Assembly: GCA_965204415.1 (NCBI GenBank)
Contig: CBDBEL010000001.1
Span: forward strand, 1,178,001-1,242,000
DNA from: Aldehydirespirator sp965204415
Lineage (GTDB): Bacteria > Actinomycetota > Acidimicrobiia > Acidimicrobiales > Aldehydirespiratoraceae
Length of the DNA stretch: 64,000 nucleotides
Reading direction: 5' to 3'
Shown here: one piece after another, positions 41,381-50,349 of the stretch
Numbering within the stretch: position 1 is the stretch's first letter
How the letters are laid out: every line of letters starts with the position of its first letter
Notes under the pieces: model-generated
Seen by the model: only the letters and a program-made list of their open reading frames with translations
Database searches by the model: none
Told to the model about the DNA's origin: nothing
Translations under genes and position numbers: made by a program

Positions 41381-43684
41381 CTACGGCACCGTCACGGTGA
41401 ACCTAGCGATGCTCGACGCATCGTCTGAGACGTACGAGATCCACACGACCGTCGGAGCCGCGACGTTCGCGGTGTCCGCGGCGTGGTTCTTCAACGCCGT
41501 CGTGATCGCCTCCTCGAAGTCGCCGATCGTCACAGGCGTTGTGGTGGTTTCGCTCGTGTCGGTGACCGTGAACTGGTCAGTCGAGTCGTAGTTGATCGAC
41601 GTCGGGGTGGGGGCAGCGGCCGTTCCGAGGTTGACGATCATCTGGTCGTTGTCGGTGTCGATGCTCAACACCGTCCGCTCCGTGGCTTCGTCCCCCGACT
41701 CGGCGGCGGCGACCCAGTTGACCTTCGTGTCGCCGCACACGTCCTCGTCCTGGCAGGTGTAGGTGCCGTCGGCGGCGACATCGGCGAAGCCCAATGCCCC
41801 GACCGCGGGCACTGCGTCAACACCGGCGGACGCGGGTACCTCGGGCACATGGCCGTCCCACATGGCGACCAGGGTCTCCTGGGAGGCGCCGCCGCTGTAG
41901 GCGAACGGGAAGCGCAGCGAGCCGCTGGAGTTGCTGACCCGGGGCGTCGTGCCGATCGTGGATCCCTCAGTGTCACCTGTAGCCGTCGGGTTGTTGGTGA
42001 ACAGCCGGATCGGGGCGCCCCTGAAGGGATTGCCGTACTGGTCGTACACCTTGATCACCGCGGCGGTGTTGGCCACCGCGGGATGCCCGCCGGGAGCGAC
42101 CGTCTCGGTCGGAACGTCCACGGTGATGTATGCGACCTTCGGGGCTTCGTCGGAGAACACCAGCGTGTGGCCGGTGGTGGCTATGTCGGCGAAGGTGTTC
42201 CCGGCGGGGGTCACCGTGTAGCGGACCCCCATCGTCTGGCCCCGGTTGTTGGGGTCTGTGTCGCCGGGCCCGTCGTCGATCTCGAACGTCGCGGAGCCGT
42301 CCGACCCGATCGTCACGGGAACGGTGGTCGAACGCTGAGCCGTATTGTCGCTGAGATCGCCGTCGTCGGCGCCGACCCACTCGACGAGCACGTTGTACTT
42401 GGTCGGGTCGCCGGCCGGCGGGTCGGCGTCCTTCCGGTCGGGGGCAGCGCCCTTGAGCTGCAAGGTGACCGTCACCGTCGTGCCGAAATGCACCCTTGTC
42501 ACGTCGGTCGGCGGGGTGACCCCGGGCTGCTTGGTGACGTCCGTGGACACCGCCACCGCCTCAGCGGCTGGCCTTTCCTCGGCACCCTTCTCGACCGAGA
42601 CTTCCAGCACGTCGGTGTCGTCGCCGAACTTGTCTCCGATGTCGCCGATCCAGATCCACACCGTCTTGCCGTCGCCGACGGGGTCGACCGCCGCGATCTC
42701 GACGTTGCCGTTGGTCTGGGTGACCGGGTCGCCGCCGTCGATCTCGCACTTCTTGCCGCCGTCGACCAGCGAGGCGCGGCTCGAGCAGGTGCCGTCGGCC
42801 TTGAAGGCCCGCGCCTCGTGGGCCACGTCGGCCTGGAACACATCGACCGCCTGGTTGACGACCGGGGCGAAGTCGGCGTCGCGTACCGACACCGTGATCT
42901 TCGGGCCGTCCACGAAGGCCGTCACCCCCGCGGGGCGCAGGTTGCTGTGGGCCAGGGTGTTGACGATGAACGTCGCCATGTTGCGGCGAGGAACCGACCC
43001 GCCCGGATCGAACGTGCCATCGGTCCTGCCCGAGGTGATGCCCAACTCGTAGGCCGCGCTGATGGCGTCATCAACATGGCGCGGCTGAGACGAACGCGCA
43101 TCGGCGAAGTGGTCGTTGGGACGCGTGCCGGGATCGGCGCCCAGCAGGTACTCCCCGGCCTTGTTCTTCTTCACCGGAGCGCCAGGCGTGTGATCCAACA
43201 GAGCCACCAGAGCCACCGCCATCTCGGCGCGGGTGATGTCGTCATGCGGACGGAAGTTGCCGCCGCTGCCCGACATGATGCCGTTGCGCGCCAGCGAGGT
43301 GATGGCGTTGCGGCGGTTCTCGCCCAGATCGGCGATGTCGCCGAAGTCAGCCATCATGTCGCCGCCCGAGAGGTTGACGCCCATGAGCTTGGCCGCGGCC
43401 ACCAGGAACAGAGCCATCTGGCCGCGGGTCACGTTGCTGTTCGGGTCGAACGTGTCAGCGGTCTTGCCCGCGCTGATCCCGTAGTAGGCCAAACAGTTGA
43501 TGTTCGGCACCGCCGCCTCGAGGCTGCCGAGGTCGGTGAACCCTCGATCCGCCAACGCAGGACCCGAACACGCCGTCATCTTGGTCGTATTGCCCGCCTT
43601 GGCCTTGCTGTCGGCCGCGCCGATCGCATCGCCGTGTGCGGGGCTTGCCCCGACCGCGAAGAGCGAAGCAACCAAGGCGCTCAC
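41381..43684 (-). CDS. SLH-domain surface protein, cassette 3 (startless, probably silent)
   Basis: 767 codons. SLH motifs FTDLGSLEAAVPNINCLAYYG, FGDIADLGENRRNAITSLARNGI and HFADARSSQPRHVDDAISAAYELGI are followed by Ig-like domains with a conserved VKVYDQYGNPFRGAPIRLF segment (as IKVYDQYGNPFRGAP) and the end domain (LSIDTDNDQMIVNLG). The shared box lies at 43704-43673. Immediately upstream in frame is TGA (GCATGAATT), so translation from further up is blocked. Together with coil copy B it mirrors cassette 2 plus coil copy A. Confidence 0.85.
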   Translation of the reverse strand: MSALVASLFAVGASPAHGDAIGAADSKAKAGNTTKMTACSGPALADRGFTDLGSLEAAVPNINCLAYYGISAGKTADTFDPNSNVTRGQMALFLVAAAKLMGVNLSGGDMMADFGDIADLGENRRNAITSLARNGIMSGSGGNFRPHDDITRAEMAVALVALLDHTPGAPVKKNKAGEYLLGADPGTRPNDHFADARSSQPRHVDDAISAAYELGITSGRTDGTFDPGGSVPRRNMATFIVNTLAHSNLRPAGVTAFVDGPKITVSVRDADFAPVVNQAVDVFQADVAHEARAFKADGTCSSRASLVDGGKKCEIDGGDPVTQTNGNVEIAAVDPVGDGKTVWIWIGDIGDKFGDDTDVLEVSVEKGAEERPAAEAVAVSTDVTKQPGVTPPTDVTRVHFGTTVTVTLQLKGAAPDRKDADPPAGDPTKYNVLVEWVGADDGDLSDNTAQRSTTVPVTIGSDGSATFEIDDGPGDTDPNNRGQTMGVRYTVTPAGNTFADIATTGHTLVFSDEAPKVAYITVDVPTETVAPGGHPAVANTAAVIKVYDQYGNPFRGAPIRLFTNNPTATGDTEGSTIGTTPRVSNSSGSLRFPFAYSGGASQETLVAMWDGHVPEVPASAGVDAVPAVGALGFADVAADGTYTCQDEDVCGDTKVNWVAAAESGDEATERTVLSIDTDNDQMIVNLGTAAAPTPTSINYDSTDQFTVTDTSETTTTPVTIGDFEEAITTALKNHAADTANVAAPTVVWISYVSDDASSIARFTVTVP

Positions 43685-43823
43685 GGCGAGCAGTGCCCAA
43701 CCCGAGCCCCCAATTCATGCCCGTCTAGAGCCAGGACGCGGACGCCAGTCCCGCCGTGAGAACTGGATGACGCCGTCTGGTGGAGGGGCTGTGCCCGCTT
43801 GTGGGCCCGAACTTGTGGCGGGC

Positions 43824-44036
43824 CTACGCGGGCATGAGGCGTTCGCCTTTGGGTTCCGGGACGGGGTCGCCGAGCTCTCGCGCGGTGTCGATCCAGAGGT
43901 CGATCGCCGCCTCGACGCTGTCGAGCGCGGCCGGCTTGGTGTCTCCGTGGGCGCAGCAGCCCGGCAGTTCGGGAACCTCCGCGACGAAGACGCCGTCTCG
44001 GTCGCTCCAGTAGATAATGACCTCGTACTTGTGCAT
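43824..44036 (-). CDS. HicB-like antitoxin
   Basis: A 70-residue protein. MHKYEVIIYWSDRDGVFVAEVPELPGCCAHGDTKPAALDSVEAAIDLWI is the partial RNase-H-like HicB fold (YxxxVPELPGCxAxGdT). GAGGAGGCCA precedes the ATG. No HicA gene is intact: the upstream frame ends in KPLRRDEDLRQTILRNNL-stop just before the ribosome site and is closed by a stop about 40 codons earlier, so a partner may have been cut off. HicB proteins also exist as solitary regulators. Confidence 0.8.
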   Translation of the reverse strand: MHKYEVIIYWSDRDGVFVAEVPELPGCCAHGDTKPAALDSVEAAIDLWIDTARELGDPVPEPKGERLMPA

Positions 44037-44148
44037 TGGCCTCCTCACAGATTGTTGCGCAGAATGGTCTGTCGCAGGTCCTCGTCGCGGCGCAGGGGCT
44101 TCGATCCTGGAGGCCGGTCGTGGTCTTCGGGCTGCCCGGGCCGACGTA

Positions 44149-44688
44149 TCAGGGGAGTTGGAGCGAGTCACCGCACTTGAGGATCCTCAACGGCACGCGC
44201 CTCTCGCCGAACCTCAAGGACCCGAGCTTGTCTCCCAGCGAGCGTCGAAGCTTATCCAGCTCCCTGCCTGCCACGATGCACGCTCCCGGACGTGGATCGA
44301 GTCCATCTGCCCGGTAGTGCTCGTACAGCACCCGGAGCCCCTCGGAGAGTTGCTCGATGGCCTCATCAGCGTATGCGGCGCCGCTCTTCAGTTCCACGGC
44401 CCACAGCGGCGCGGTCGCTGCCGCGACTGCCAGCACCGCGAAGTCGCACATCTTCGTGGTGCGACCCTTCGAGACCCGCCGGTAGCCGGCCTCTGGCACA
44501 TCTAGACGAAGTCCGTGCTCGCAGCTGAGGTCCTCGCCCGCCCGCACTCGCAATTGGCAAGACTGTTCGACCAGGTGATCCCATGAGACCGCCTCGGCGC
44601 CGGAGTCGAGGAGTTGCGAACTCAGATCGCAGACCTGGCACTTCGGGTCTGAGCATCGAGACCCATCGGCGTCGGGTTTTGCCGGCAA
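44149..44688 (-). CDS. Putative PD-(D/E)xK-type nuclease paired with an AAA ATPase
   Basis: A 179-residue protein. KMCDFAVLAVAAATAPLWAVELKSG has the spacing D-x(n)-E-L-K of a PD-(D/E)xK nuclease core, and the following helix (EAIEQLSEGLRVLYEHY) fits the fold. The N-terminal part has a CxxxCxxC cluster (CSDPKCQVC), possibly a metal site. The TTG start directly abuts the stop of the ATPase gene, so both are one transcript. ATPase + nuclease pairs of this kind are typical anti-phage modules, but I cannot match this one to a named system. Confidence 0.6.
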   Translation of the reverse strand: MPAKPDADGSRCSDPKCQVCDLSSQLLDSGAEAVSWDHLVEQSCQLRVRAGEDLSCEHGLRLDVPEAGYRRVSKGRTTKMCDFAVLAVAAATAPLWAVELKSGAAYADEAIEQLSEGLRVLYEHYRADGLDPRPGACIVAGRELDKLRRSLGDKLGSLRFGERRVPLRILKCGDSLQLP

Positions 44689-46158
44689 CTACTGGATCCC
44701 GGCCTCGATCAGCTCGTTGACGAGCCTGGCCGTCTTGTCGTACTGCGATCTCATCACGTCTGTGAAGGTCGACTCGTCCACCCCGTCCACCGCGTCGGGG
44801 ACCGACGAGTGAGCGGTGCACCAGCCGTTCTCGCGGCGGAAGCGAAGCGCCCGCACCTTCGAGCGCTCGAGCTCCGGAAGCTCGTGGAATTCGGATGCAT
44901 CCCTTGAGGCGGGCAGTTCGGCGAGCCTCATCATGTTGTTGAACTGGGTGACGAAGAAGTCTGAGTGGGTCGTCAGCACGACCCGCAGGCCACTGTTGAC
45001 CAGTTCTGCCAGGAACGACGCCAAGCGGATCTGCATCTCCGGGTGCAGGTGCGCCTCCGGCTCATCGATCGTCAGATGGTCGACGTGCAGGAGCGGCGAC
45101 TTCAAGACGAGCAGCAGAGGGGCCAGTTCTGACAGCATCGACGATGCCCGGGCCATCGGGAACTGGCCTACTGAGGTTCGTGCGACGATGACATCCTGGC
45201 CGTCGGAGTTCTCGTCGACCCCGATCTCGGCCCGCATGTCTTGCTCGAACCTCCGCACGACGGAGGCATACGGGGACGGGGGCGCCCGCCTAGTGAGGGT
45301 CTCGGGCACCTCGAGTATCAGCGACAGGAAGTCGGCGAGGGTACCCGGCAGCGTCTGGATCTCGATGGGCCTGACGCCGGCCCTCGCTGACTGGCGCACG
45401 GCCGCACCTGCGAGGACGTTGTGGCTCTGCATGATTCCCGTCCGGTCGGCGGGCAGGTGAATCGCCTGACTCGGCCACGACGCGAACAGCGCCCCCGGCA
45501 CGCCCAGCCACCCTTTCTCCACCAGCATGCGCCCGAGGCCGCCCGCCCACAGGCCTGAAGGCCCCCTTGCAGGCTGCCACCGGCGGATGGCGTGTCGCAT
45601 CGGACCGGGGTCGAGCGCCGACGCCAGCCAGGCGTCAGCGTCGGGAGGTGTCGCCGTCACCCGGTCCGAGTCGAACCTGATCTCCACTTCCCAGGCGGGC
45701 GCGGAACTCCGCACGCGGAGGTAGCAGTCGGAGGCATGGCGGGTCCGGGTCCTGCGCCGCAGCCGCGCGGCCTCGGCGCCAAACGCATACGCGATCGAGT
45801 CGCGAACAGCCGAGCCGTACAGCGACAGGGCCTCCGTCGCGATCTCCGTCGCCCACGCCCGGCTGTCGTCGTCGAGGCTCGGGGGCTGGATGTCGGGCCC
45901 AGCGGCATGGTCGTCCGGATCATCCGCGACTCTCGTCAGCCAGTCCCGCAGCAGGGGCGGCACGTCTGCTGATCTGCGGCTCAGGTCCCAAGGTCTCGAC
46001 GGCGTGTTGTCGAGCACCCGGTGCAGCACCGTGGCCAGAAACGTCTTGCCGCTGTTGTTCTCGCCGATGAGCAGCACGAGGTCGGACAACTCCAGCTCAG
46101 CCGACCGCAGCGGCCCGAGGTTCGACAGCTCCACCGTGATGCTCACGAAGCCCACCAT
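44689..46158 (-). CDS. AAA/OLD-like ATPase (AAA_15/AAA_21 type)
   Basis: About 489 residues. The SMC/RecF-like ATPase has Walker A LIGENNSGKT at the N-terminus and the signature/Walker B LTIDEPEAHLHPEMQ and H-loop LTTHSDFF near the C-terminus, with a variable helical region in between. Such ATPases act with a nuclease partner in DNA repair or phage defence; here the partner is the small D..ELK protein downstream. ATG 46158 or GTG 46146 are possible starts. The codon use looks like that of the rest of the chromosome. Confidence 0.82.
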   Translation of the reverse strand: MVGFVSITVELSNLGPLRSAELELSDLVLLIGENNSGKTFLATVLHRVLDNTPSRPWDLSRRSADVPPLLRDWLTRVADDPDDHAAGPDIQPPSLDDDSRAWATEIATEALSLYGSAVRDSIAYAFGAEAARLRRRTRTRHASDCYLRVRSSAPAWEVEIRFDSDRVTATPPDADAWLASALDPGPMRHAIRRWQPARGPSGLWAGGLGRMLVEKGWLGVPGALFASWPSQAIHLPADRTGIMQSHNVLAGAAVRQSARAGVRPIEIQTLPGTLADFLSLILEVPETLTRRAPPSPYASVVRRFEQDMRAEIGVDENSDGQDVIVARTSVGQFPMARASSMLSELAPLLLVLKSPLLHVDHLTIDEPEAHLHPEMQIRLASFLAELVNSGLRVVLTTHSDFFVTQFNNMMRLAELPASRDASEFHELPELERSKVRALRFRRENGWCTAHSSVPDAVDGVDESTFTDVMRSQYDKTARLVNELIEAGIQ

Positions 46159-46278
46159 ACCGGCGGCCGGTGCCAGCAGACCGCCAGGACGGCGACGAAC
46201 AGGCACTCACGCCAGATGGCGCAGTCGGGGCGACCCGCCGATGACGGCAGCTACGGGATCCCGACTTCGACCCGCGGT

Positions 46279-46869
46279 TCAGCGCCCGCGTGGGCGATAG
46301 TCCCTCGGGTCGCGGCAAGCGTCGTAGGTGGCCTTGTCGATGCGAACCCACATTGTTCCGGGAATGCCCCTCTTCGACGTGCTCCCGGGACCGACAGGGA
46401 AGGCAGACTCAAAAACGAGATTCCGCCCTTGTGACCGGGCGATGCTCTTTGCCAGCCTCACGGCGGGACCGAAGTCCGCGTCCTGGCTCACGACGATCGC
46501 GGCGTCGTAGCGTCGTTCGTGGGTTGCCTGCACGAGGTCGATCGCCAAGCTCACGTCCACGCCCTTCTCCTGACGGCCCGCGCTGACTCGTCCTGAATAG
46601 ACATACACGCCCCGATTGCGCAGATGCCGACACTTGTTCGTCCAAAAGCCGTGCCAGAACCACTGGTCGGAACGGGTGGGCACGCCCGTATAGAAGCGAA
46701 GATCAACGAGCATGCGCCCGGGCACGCGAGCAACGAGCGCGGCCGCAAGCTTCTCGACATCGTAGCTTGGCCACGCGTAGGGAGAGGAGGGCTCGCTAGG
46801 AGTCGGAGCCCACGCGATCCTTGCGAGGTGGTAGAGGTTCTGGCCGTCGATGAGAACTAGCGTGCGCAC
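46279..46869 (-). CDS. NYN-domain (PIN-like) ribonuclease
   Basis: A 196-residue protein. RTLVLIDGQNLYH, KGVDVSLAIDLVQ and AAIVVSQDADFGPAVRLAK carry the acidic residues of the NYN/LabA-like fold (D in IDGQN, D in KGVDVSLAID, DADF). Members are metal-dependent RNases. GTG 46869 gives the canonical start; the frame is open further upstream. It lies directly upstream of the ATPase-nuclease genes on the same strand, 120 bp away. Confidence 0.85.
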   Translation of the reverse strand: MRTLVLIDGQNLYHLARIAWAPTPSEPSSPYAWPSYDVEKLAAALVARVPGRMLVDLRFYTGVPTRSDQWFWHGFWTNKCRHLRNRGVYVYSGRVSAGRQEKGVDVSLAIDLVQATHERRYDAAIVVSQDADFGPAVRLAKSIARSQGRNLVFESAFPVGPGSTSKRGIPGTMWVRIDKATYDACRDPRDYRPRGR

Positions 46870-47185
46870 GAAATGGAAACACCCGCCCGGGGACGGATCT
46901 GATCCGTCCAGCGGGCGGGGAGTAGATGACCTCAACAATAGTGCGGGTATGCCCGAGCGTCAACGGCCGAGTCCCGCGGCATGTCACGGTATCGGCCCCC
47001 AACGACCTCCAATAGGCTTCGGGCCAGGCTCGACCGCGACCACCGGACTGGCAAGAACCGACGATGGTTCCAGTAGTTGCCGGCACCGAGATAGCTTCGT
47101 CGCACCTGCATTCAGACGCAGATTTCGTTTGGCCACCGGCCTGAATCGGGCATGAATTGGGGGCTCGGGTTGGGCACTGCTCGCC

Positions 47186-49621
47186 GTGAGCGCCTTGGTC
47201 GCCTCGCTCTTCGCGGTCGGGGCGAGCCCCGCGGCCGCGATCGACGACAAGTCCAAGCCCGATCACCCGGCCGGCGCGTCGGCGTGCGTGGGCCCGGCTC
47301 GCAACGATTATGGGTTCACCGACTTGGGCACCCTCGAAGCGGCCGTGCCGAACATCAACTGTCTCGCCTATTACGGGATCAGCGCGGGAAGGACGGCCGA
47401 CACGTTCGACCCGAACGCCAACGTGCGCCGTTCGGAGATGGCGCTGTTCCTGCACAAGGCCGCCAGCCTCGCCGGCATCGACCTGTCGAAGGGCGACATG
47501 TCGGCGGACTTCGGCGACATCGCCGAGTTGGGCGACAACCGCCAGGCCGCCATCAAGGCGCTGGCCCGCAACGGCATCATGGAAGGTCGCGGCGACATGG
47601 CCTTCGAGCCCAACGCCGACATCACTCGGGCCGAGATGGCGATGGCGCTGGTCAGCTTGGTTGACCACGTGTCCGATACGGTGACGGTGGCCAAGTCCGG
47701 GGCCAACAAGGGCCTGTACGTGTTCGGGTCTGCTCCCGGCGCGCTGCCCAACGACAACTTCACCGACGTGGTGCGCACCAAGCCCCGCCATGTCAACAAC
47801 GCCGTCAGCGCGGCTTACGAACTCGGCATCACCTCCGGCAAGTCGCTCGATGTGTTCGACCCCGACGGCACGGTGCCGCGCCGCAACATGGCAACGTTCA
47901 TCATGAACGCGCTGGCCCACACCAACCTGCGCCCGGCCGGCCTGACCGCTCAGAGGACGGGCACGACCATCGAGGTCTCGGTGCGTGACGCCGAGTTCAA
48001 GCCGGTGCCCAACGCTCACATCGACGCCTTCAGCGCGCCGACCGCCGCCGTGGACAACGCCTTCAACGCCGACGGCACCTGCCGCAAGAGCCAGACCCGG
48101 CTGGTAGACGGCGCGACGGCGTGCCAGATCGACGGCTCCGACCCGATCACCCAGACCAACGGCAACACCACCCTCGCAGCCGTCACCGACGTGGGCGACG
48201 GCCGGACCGTGTGGATCTGGACTGGCGACTTCGGCGACAAGTACGACAACGACGACACCAGCCACATCACGGTGGACGTTCCCAAGGGTGCCAGCGACCC
48301 GGTGCCCGCCGAAGGTGCCGTGCTCAGCAACGACCTCCCCAAGCAGCCCGACGCCGCCCGCAGCGACGTCACGAGGGTCCGCTTCGGCGCGACGGTGACG
48401 GTCACCATCCAGCTCGAGTCCAGCAAGGGCGTGAAGGCCTCGCCGCCCTCGGGCAACCCGGTGAAGTACAACGTGAAAAGGACGCACCGCTTCGTTGACG
48501 AATACGTAGATCCGACCGCTGATCCGCGCGTCCCCGTTGCCATCCCCAGCCCCGTTACCGAAGCGTTCTTCACCGGCACCAGCACGTCACGGTACAAGTC
48601 GGATGAACCTGAGATGGTGACGATCGGGCCCGACGGTTCTGCGGAGTTCACAGTCACGACGGCGGACATCAATGCCAACCGCCGGGGCGACAGGACCATA
48701 GTGAAGGTCGAGGTGTCTCAGGTGACGACGGGCGACGTTTCGACGGTAGATCTCGCAGTCACCGACTACGACGCCGCCACCACTACTGGCGACGGCATCT
48801 TGTACTTCGTCTTCTCCGACGAAGCCGCGAGGGTGGCATCGCTGGCGATCGAGACCAACGGCTCCCAGGTCGCGCCCGGCTCGTCAAGCGTGGGCAACGC
48901 GGTCACCGTGTCGGTCACCGACCAGTTCGGCAACCCCGCCGCTGACAAGAAGGTCGCGCTGTTCAGCAGCGACGAGACCTGCGAGGATGCGAATCCCATA
49001 TGTTCCTCCATCCCCCAGAATCCGAAGAAGGATGGTCCGAGGGAGTACACGACGCTGCGCACCGGCAAGGTCCGCATCGGCTACACCTACAAGGGTGGTG
49101 CCTCACAAGAGCATCTGGTGGCCATCTGGAACGCTAATCGCGTGGAAGGCGACACCACCACAGCCTCTAACTACGGGGCGGAGCCTATCTCCGCTGCCGG
49201 CGTTGTGGCCTGCCAGGAGGAGACTGCAGGGAACGATGTGTGCAGCGTATCGACGAAGGTCAACTGGGTGAGGCCGTTCACCGGAAGCACCACCGGCACT
49301 GACGCGCTGGCGGTGCTCAGCCTCGATGCCGACAACGACGAGATCGTCTTTGACGGCTCAGACACTGGCGTCGACCCGATGTCGGTCAACTACGACAGCA
49401 ACGACTCGTTCGTGCTGGTCAGCCCCGACGGTGATGACGACGGCACCGACGACGATGTCAATCCAGTGTCGCTGGCCGACTTCGAGGCGGCCTTGGCCAA
49501 GGCGCTGAAGGATTCAGCCGACAGCACGACGCAGTTCCCGACGGTGAAGGTGAGTTCCTACGTCAGCGACGACTCGTCCGACATCGCGTCGTTCGAGGTC
49601 GACGTCACCATCGACCAGTAG
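47186..49621 (+). CDS. SLH-domain surface protein, cassette 4 (startless, probably silent)
   Basis: 811 codons. SLH motifs (FTDLGTLEAAVPNINCLAYYG; FGDIAELGDNRQAAIKALARNGIM; NFTDVVRTKPRHVNNAVSAAYELGI) are followed by variable Ig-like domains and the shared end domain (LAVLSLDADNDEIVFDG, SLADFEAALAKAL). The in-frame TGA is at 47153-47155 and the shared box starts at 47166. An ATG at 47152 lies in another frame and does not lead into the SLH protein. The middle part differs greatly from the other copies, so this is a distinct variant. Confidence 0.85.
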   Translation: MSALVASLFAVGASPAAAIDDKSKPDHPAGASACVGPARNDYGFTDLGTLEAAVPNINCLAYYGISAGRTADTFDPNANVRRSEMALFLHKAASLAGIDLSKGDMSADFGDIAELGDNRQAAIKALARNGIMEGRGDMAFEPNADITRAEMAMALVSLVDHVSDTVTVAKSGANKGLYVFGSAPGALPNDNFTDVVRTKPRHVNNAVSAAYELGITSGKSLDVFDPDGTVPRRNMATFIMNALAHTNLRPAGLTAQRTGTTIEVSVRDAEFKPVPNAHIDAFSAPTAAVDNAFNADGTCRKSQTRLVDGATACQIDGSDPITQTNGNTTLAAVTDVGDGRTVWIWTGDFGDKYDNDDTSHITVDVPKGASDPVPAEGAVLSNDLPKQPDAARSDVTRVRFGATVTVTIQLESSKGVKASPPSGNPVKYNVKRTHRFVDEYVDPTADPRVPVAIPSPVTEAFFTGTSTSRYKSDEPEMVTIGPDGSAEFTVTTADINANRRGDRTIVKVEVSQVTTGDVSTVDLAVTDYDAATTTGDGILYFVFSDEAARVASLAIETNGSQVAPGSSSVGNAVTVSVTDQFGNPAADKKVALFSSDETCEDANPICSSIPQNPKKDGPREYTTLRTGKVRIGYTYKGGASQEHLVAIWNANRVEGDTTTASNYGAEPISAAGVVACQEETAGNDVCSVSTKVNWVRPFTGSTTGTDALAVLSLDADNDEIVFDGSDTGVDPMSVNYDSNDSFVLVSPDGDDDGTDDDVNPVSLADFEAALAKALKDSADSTTQFPTVKVSSYVSDDSSDIASFEVDVTIDQ

Positions 49622-49633
49622 ACACGAATGGAC

Positions 49634-49722
49634 GGAGCCGGGGTTGACCTGAGCCTCGGCTCCGCTCCTCCCTTCTAGTACCAACCCCGAGGAGGCCCCG
49701 GCAATTGAGCCGGGGCCTCCTC
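49634..49722 (+). terminator. Double-hairpin terminator of SLH cassette 4
   Basis: GGAGCCGGGG...CCTCGGCTCC (49634-49663) and the 14-bp stem at 49689-49702/49709-49722 with loop AATTGA. Confidence 0.85.
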
Positions 49723-49887
49723 GCGCCTTGGCTCATGCCGGATGCGTCCTGTCGGCTGGTTTCGGTGCATGTGATGTCGTGTTGCGGTTCCATCGTGCAG
49801 TGAGCTATAGTTGGTGTTGCCGTCGCAAGCCGCGGTCACGGCTCGCCTCAAGAATCGCCCAAGACGGAAACGGAGGCACCAGCAGAC

Positions 49888-50196
49888 ATGGAAGCTGACA
49901 TGATCGCTGCGATCGGCATATGGGTCACCATCGTCGGAATGATCCTGTGGCAGTCGAGCCGCCACGACACCAAGATCGACGCGCTCGACAACAAGATCGA
50001 CGGGCTCGAAACCAAGTTCGACAAGGAGTTCAAGGCAGTACACGGCGAGTTCAAGCAGGTGCGCCGGGAGATGGCCGGCCAGGGCGAACGGCTGGCCCGC
50101 ATCGAGGGCCACCTGCTGGGGCCCGAGAGCTTCTCTTTGCGCCCGCCGTCACCGCCACCGGCCGAGTCCGACGACGACGAGCGTCAGGCCGGCTGA
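49888..50196 (+). CDS. Small membrane-anchored coiled-coil protein, copy C
   Basis: A 102-residue protein nearly identical to copy A (differences include N to T in RHDTKIDAL and GQGERLARIEGH). The upstream 150 bp including the TATAGT box and ribosome site are also nearly identical, so the duplication is recent. It stands directly behind SLH cassette 4. Downstream the homology to copy A ends about 15 bp after the stop. Confidence 0.8.
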   Translation: MEADMIAAIGIWVTIVGMILWQSSRHDTKIDALDNKIDGLETKFDKEFKAVHGEFKQVRREMAGQGERLARIEGHLLGPESFSLRPPSPPPAESDDDERQAG

Positions 50197-50349
50197 ACCG
50201 GTCGAGGAAAGGACGACTGGACACTGGTGCGACTCGCGCGGACACGGGTTGACCAGCCGCTGCCAGCGACTCGGTAGGATGGCGCCCAAGGGCAAGGAGA
50301 CAAGTGGCTCCAGCAGTCTCCTGCGGCACGTGAGGATGCAGCACGAACG

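Noticed and set aside
44037..44150. Intact HicA toxin gene before the HicB-like gene
   Set aside because: Only about 40 codons are open before the HicB ribosome site and they lack the HicA double-stranded-RNA-binding motif and its histidine.
47152..47664. A plus-strand frame starting MNWGLGLGTARRERLG at the silent cassette 4
   Set aside because: It begins at the conserved ATG before the SLH box but runs in another frame than the SLH protein and has no family-like sequence; it is a shadow. The same false start exists at cassettes 2, 3 and 5.
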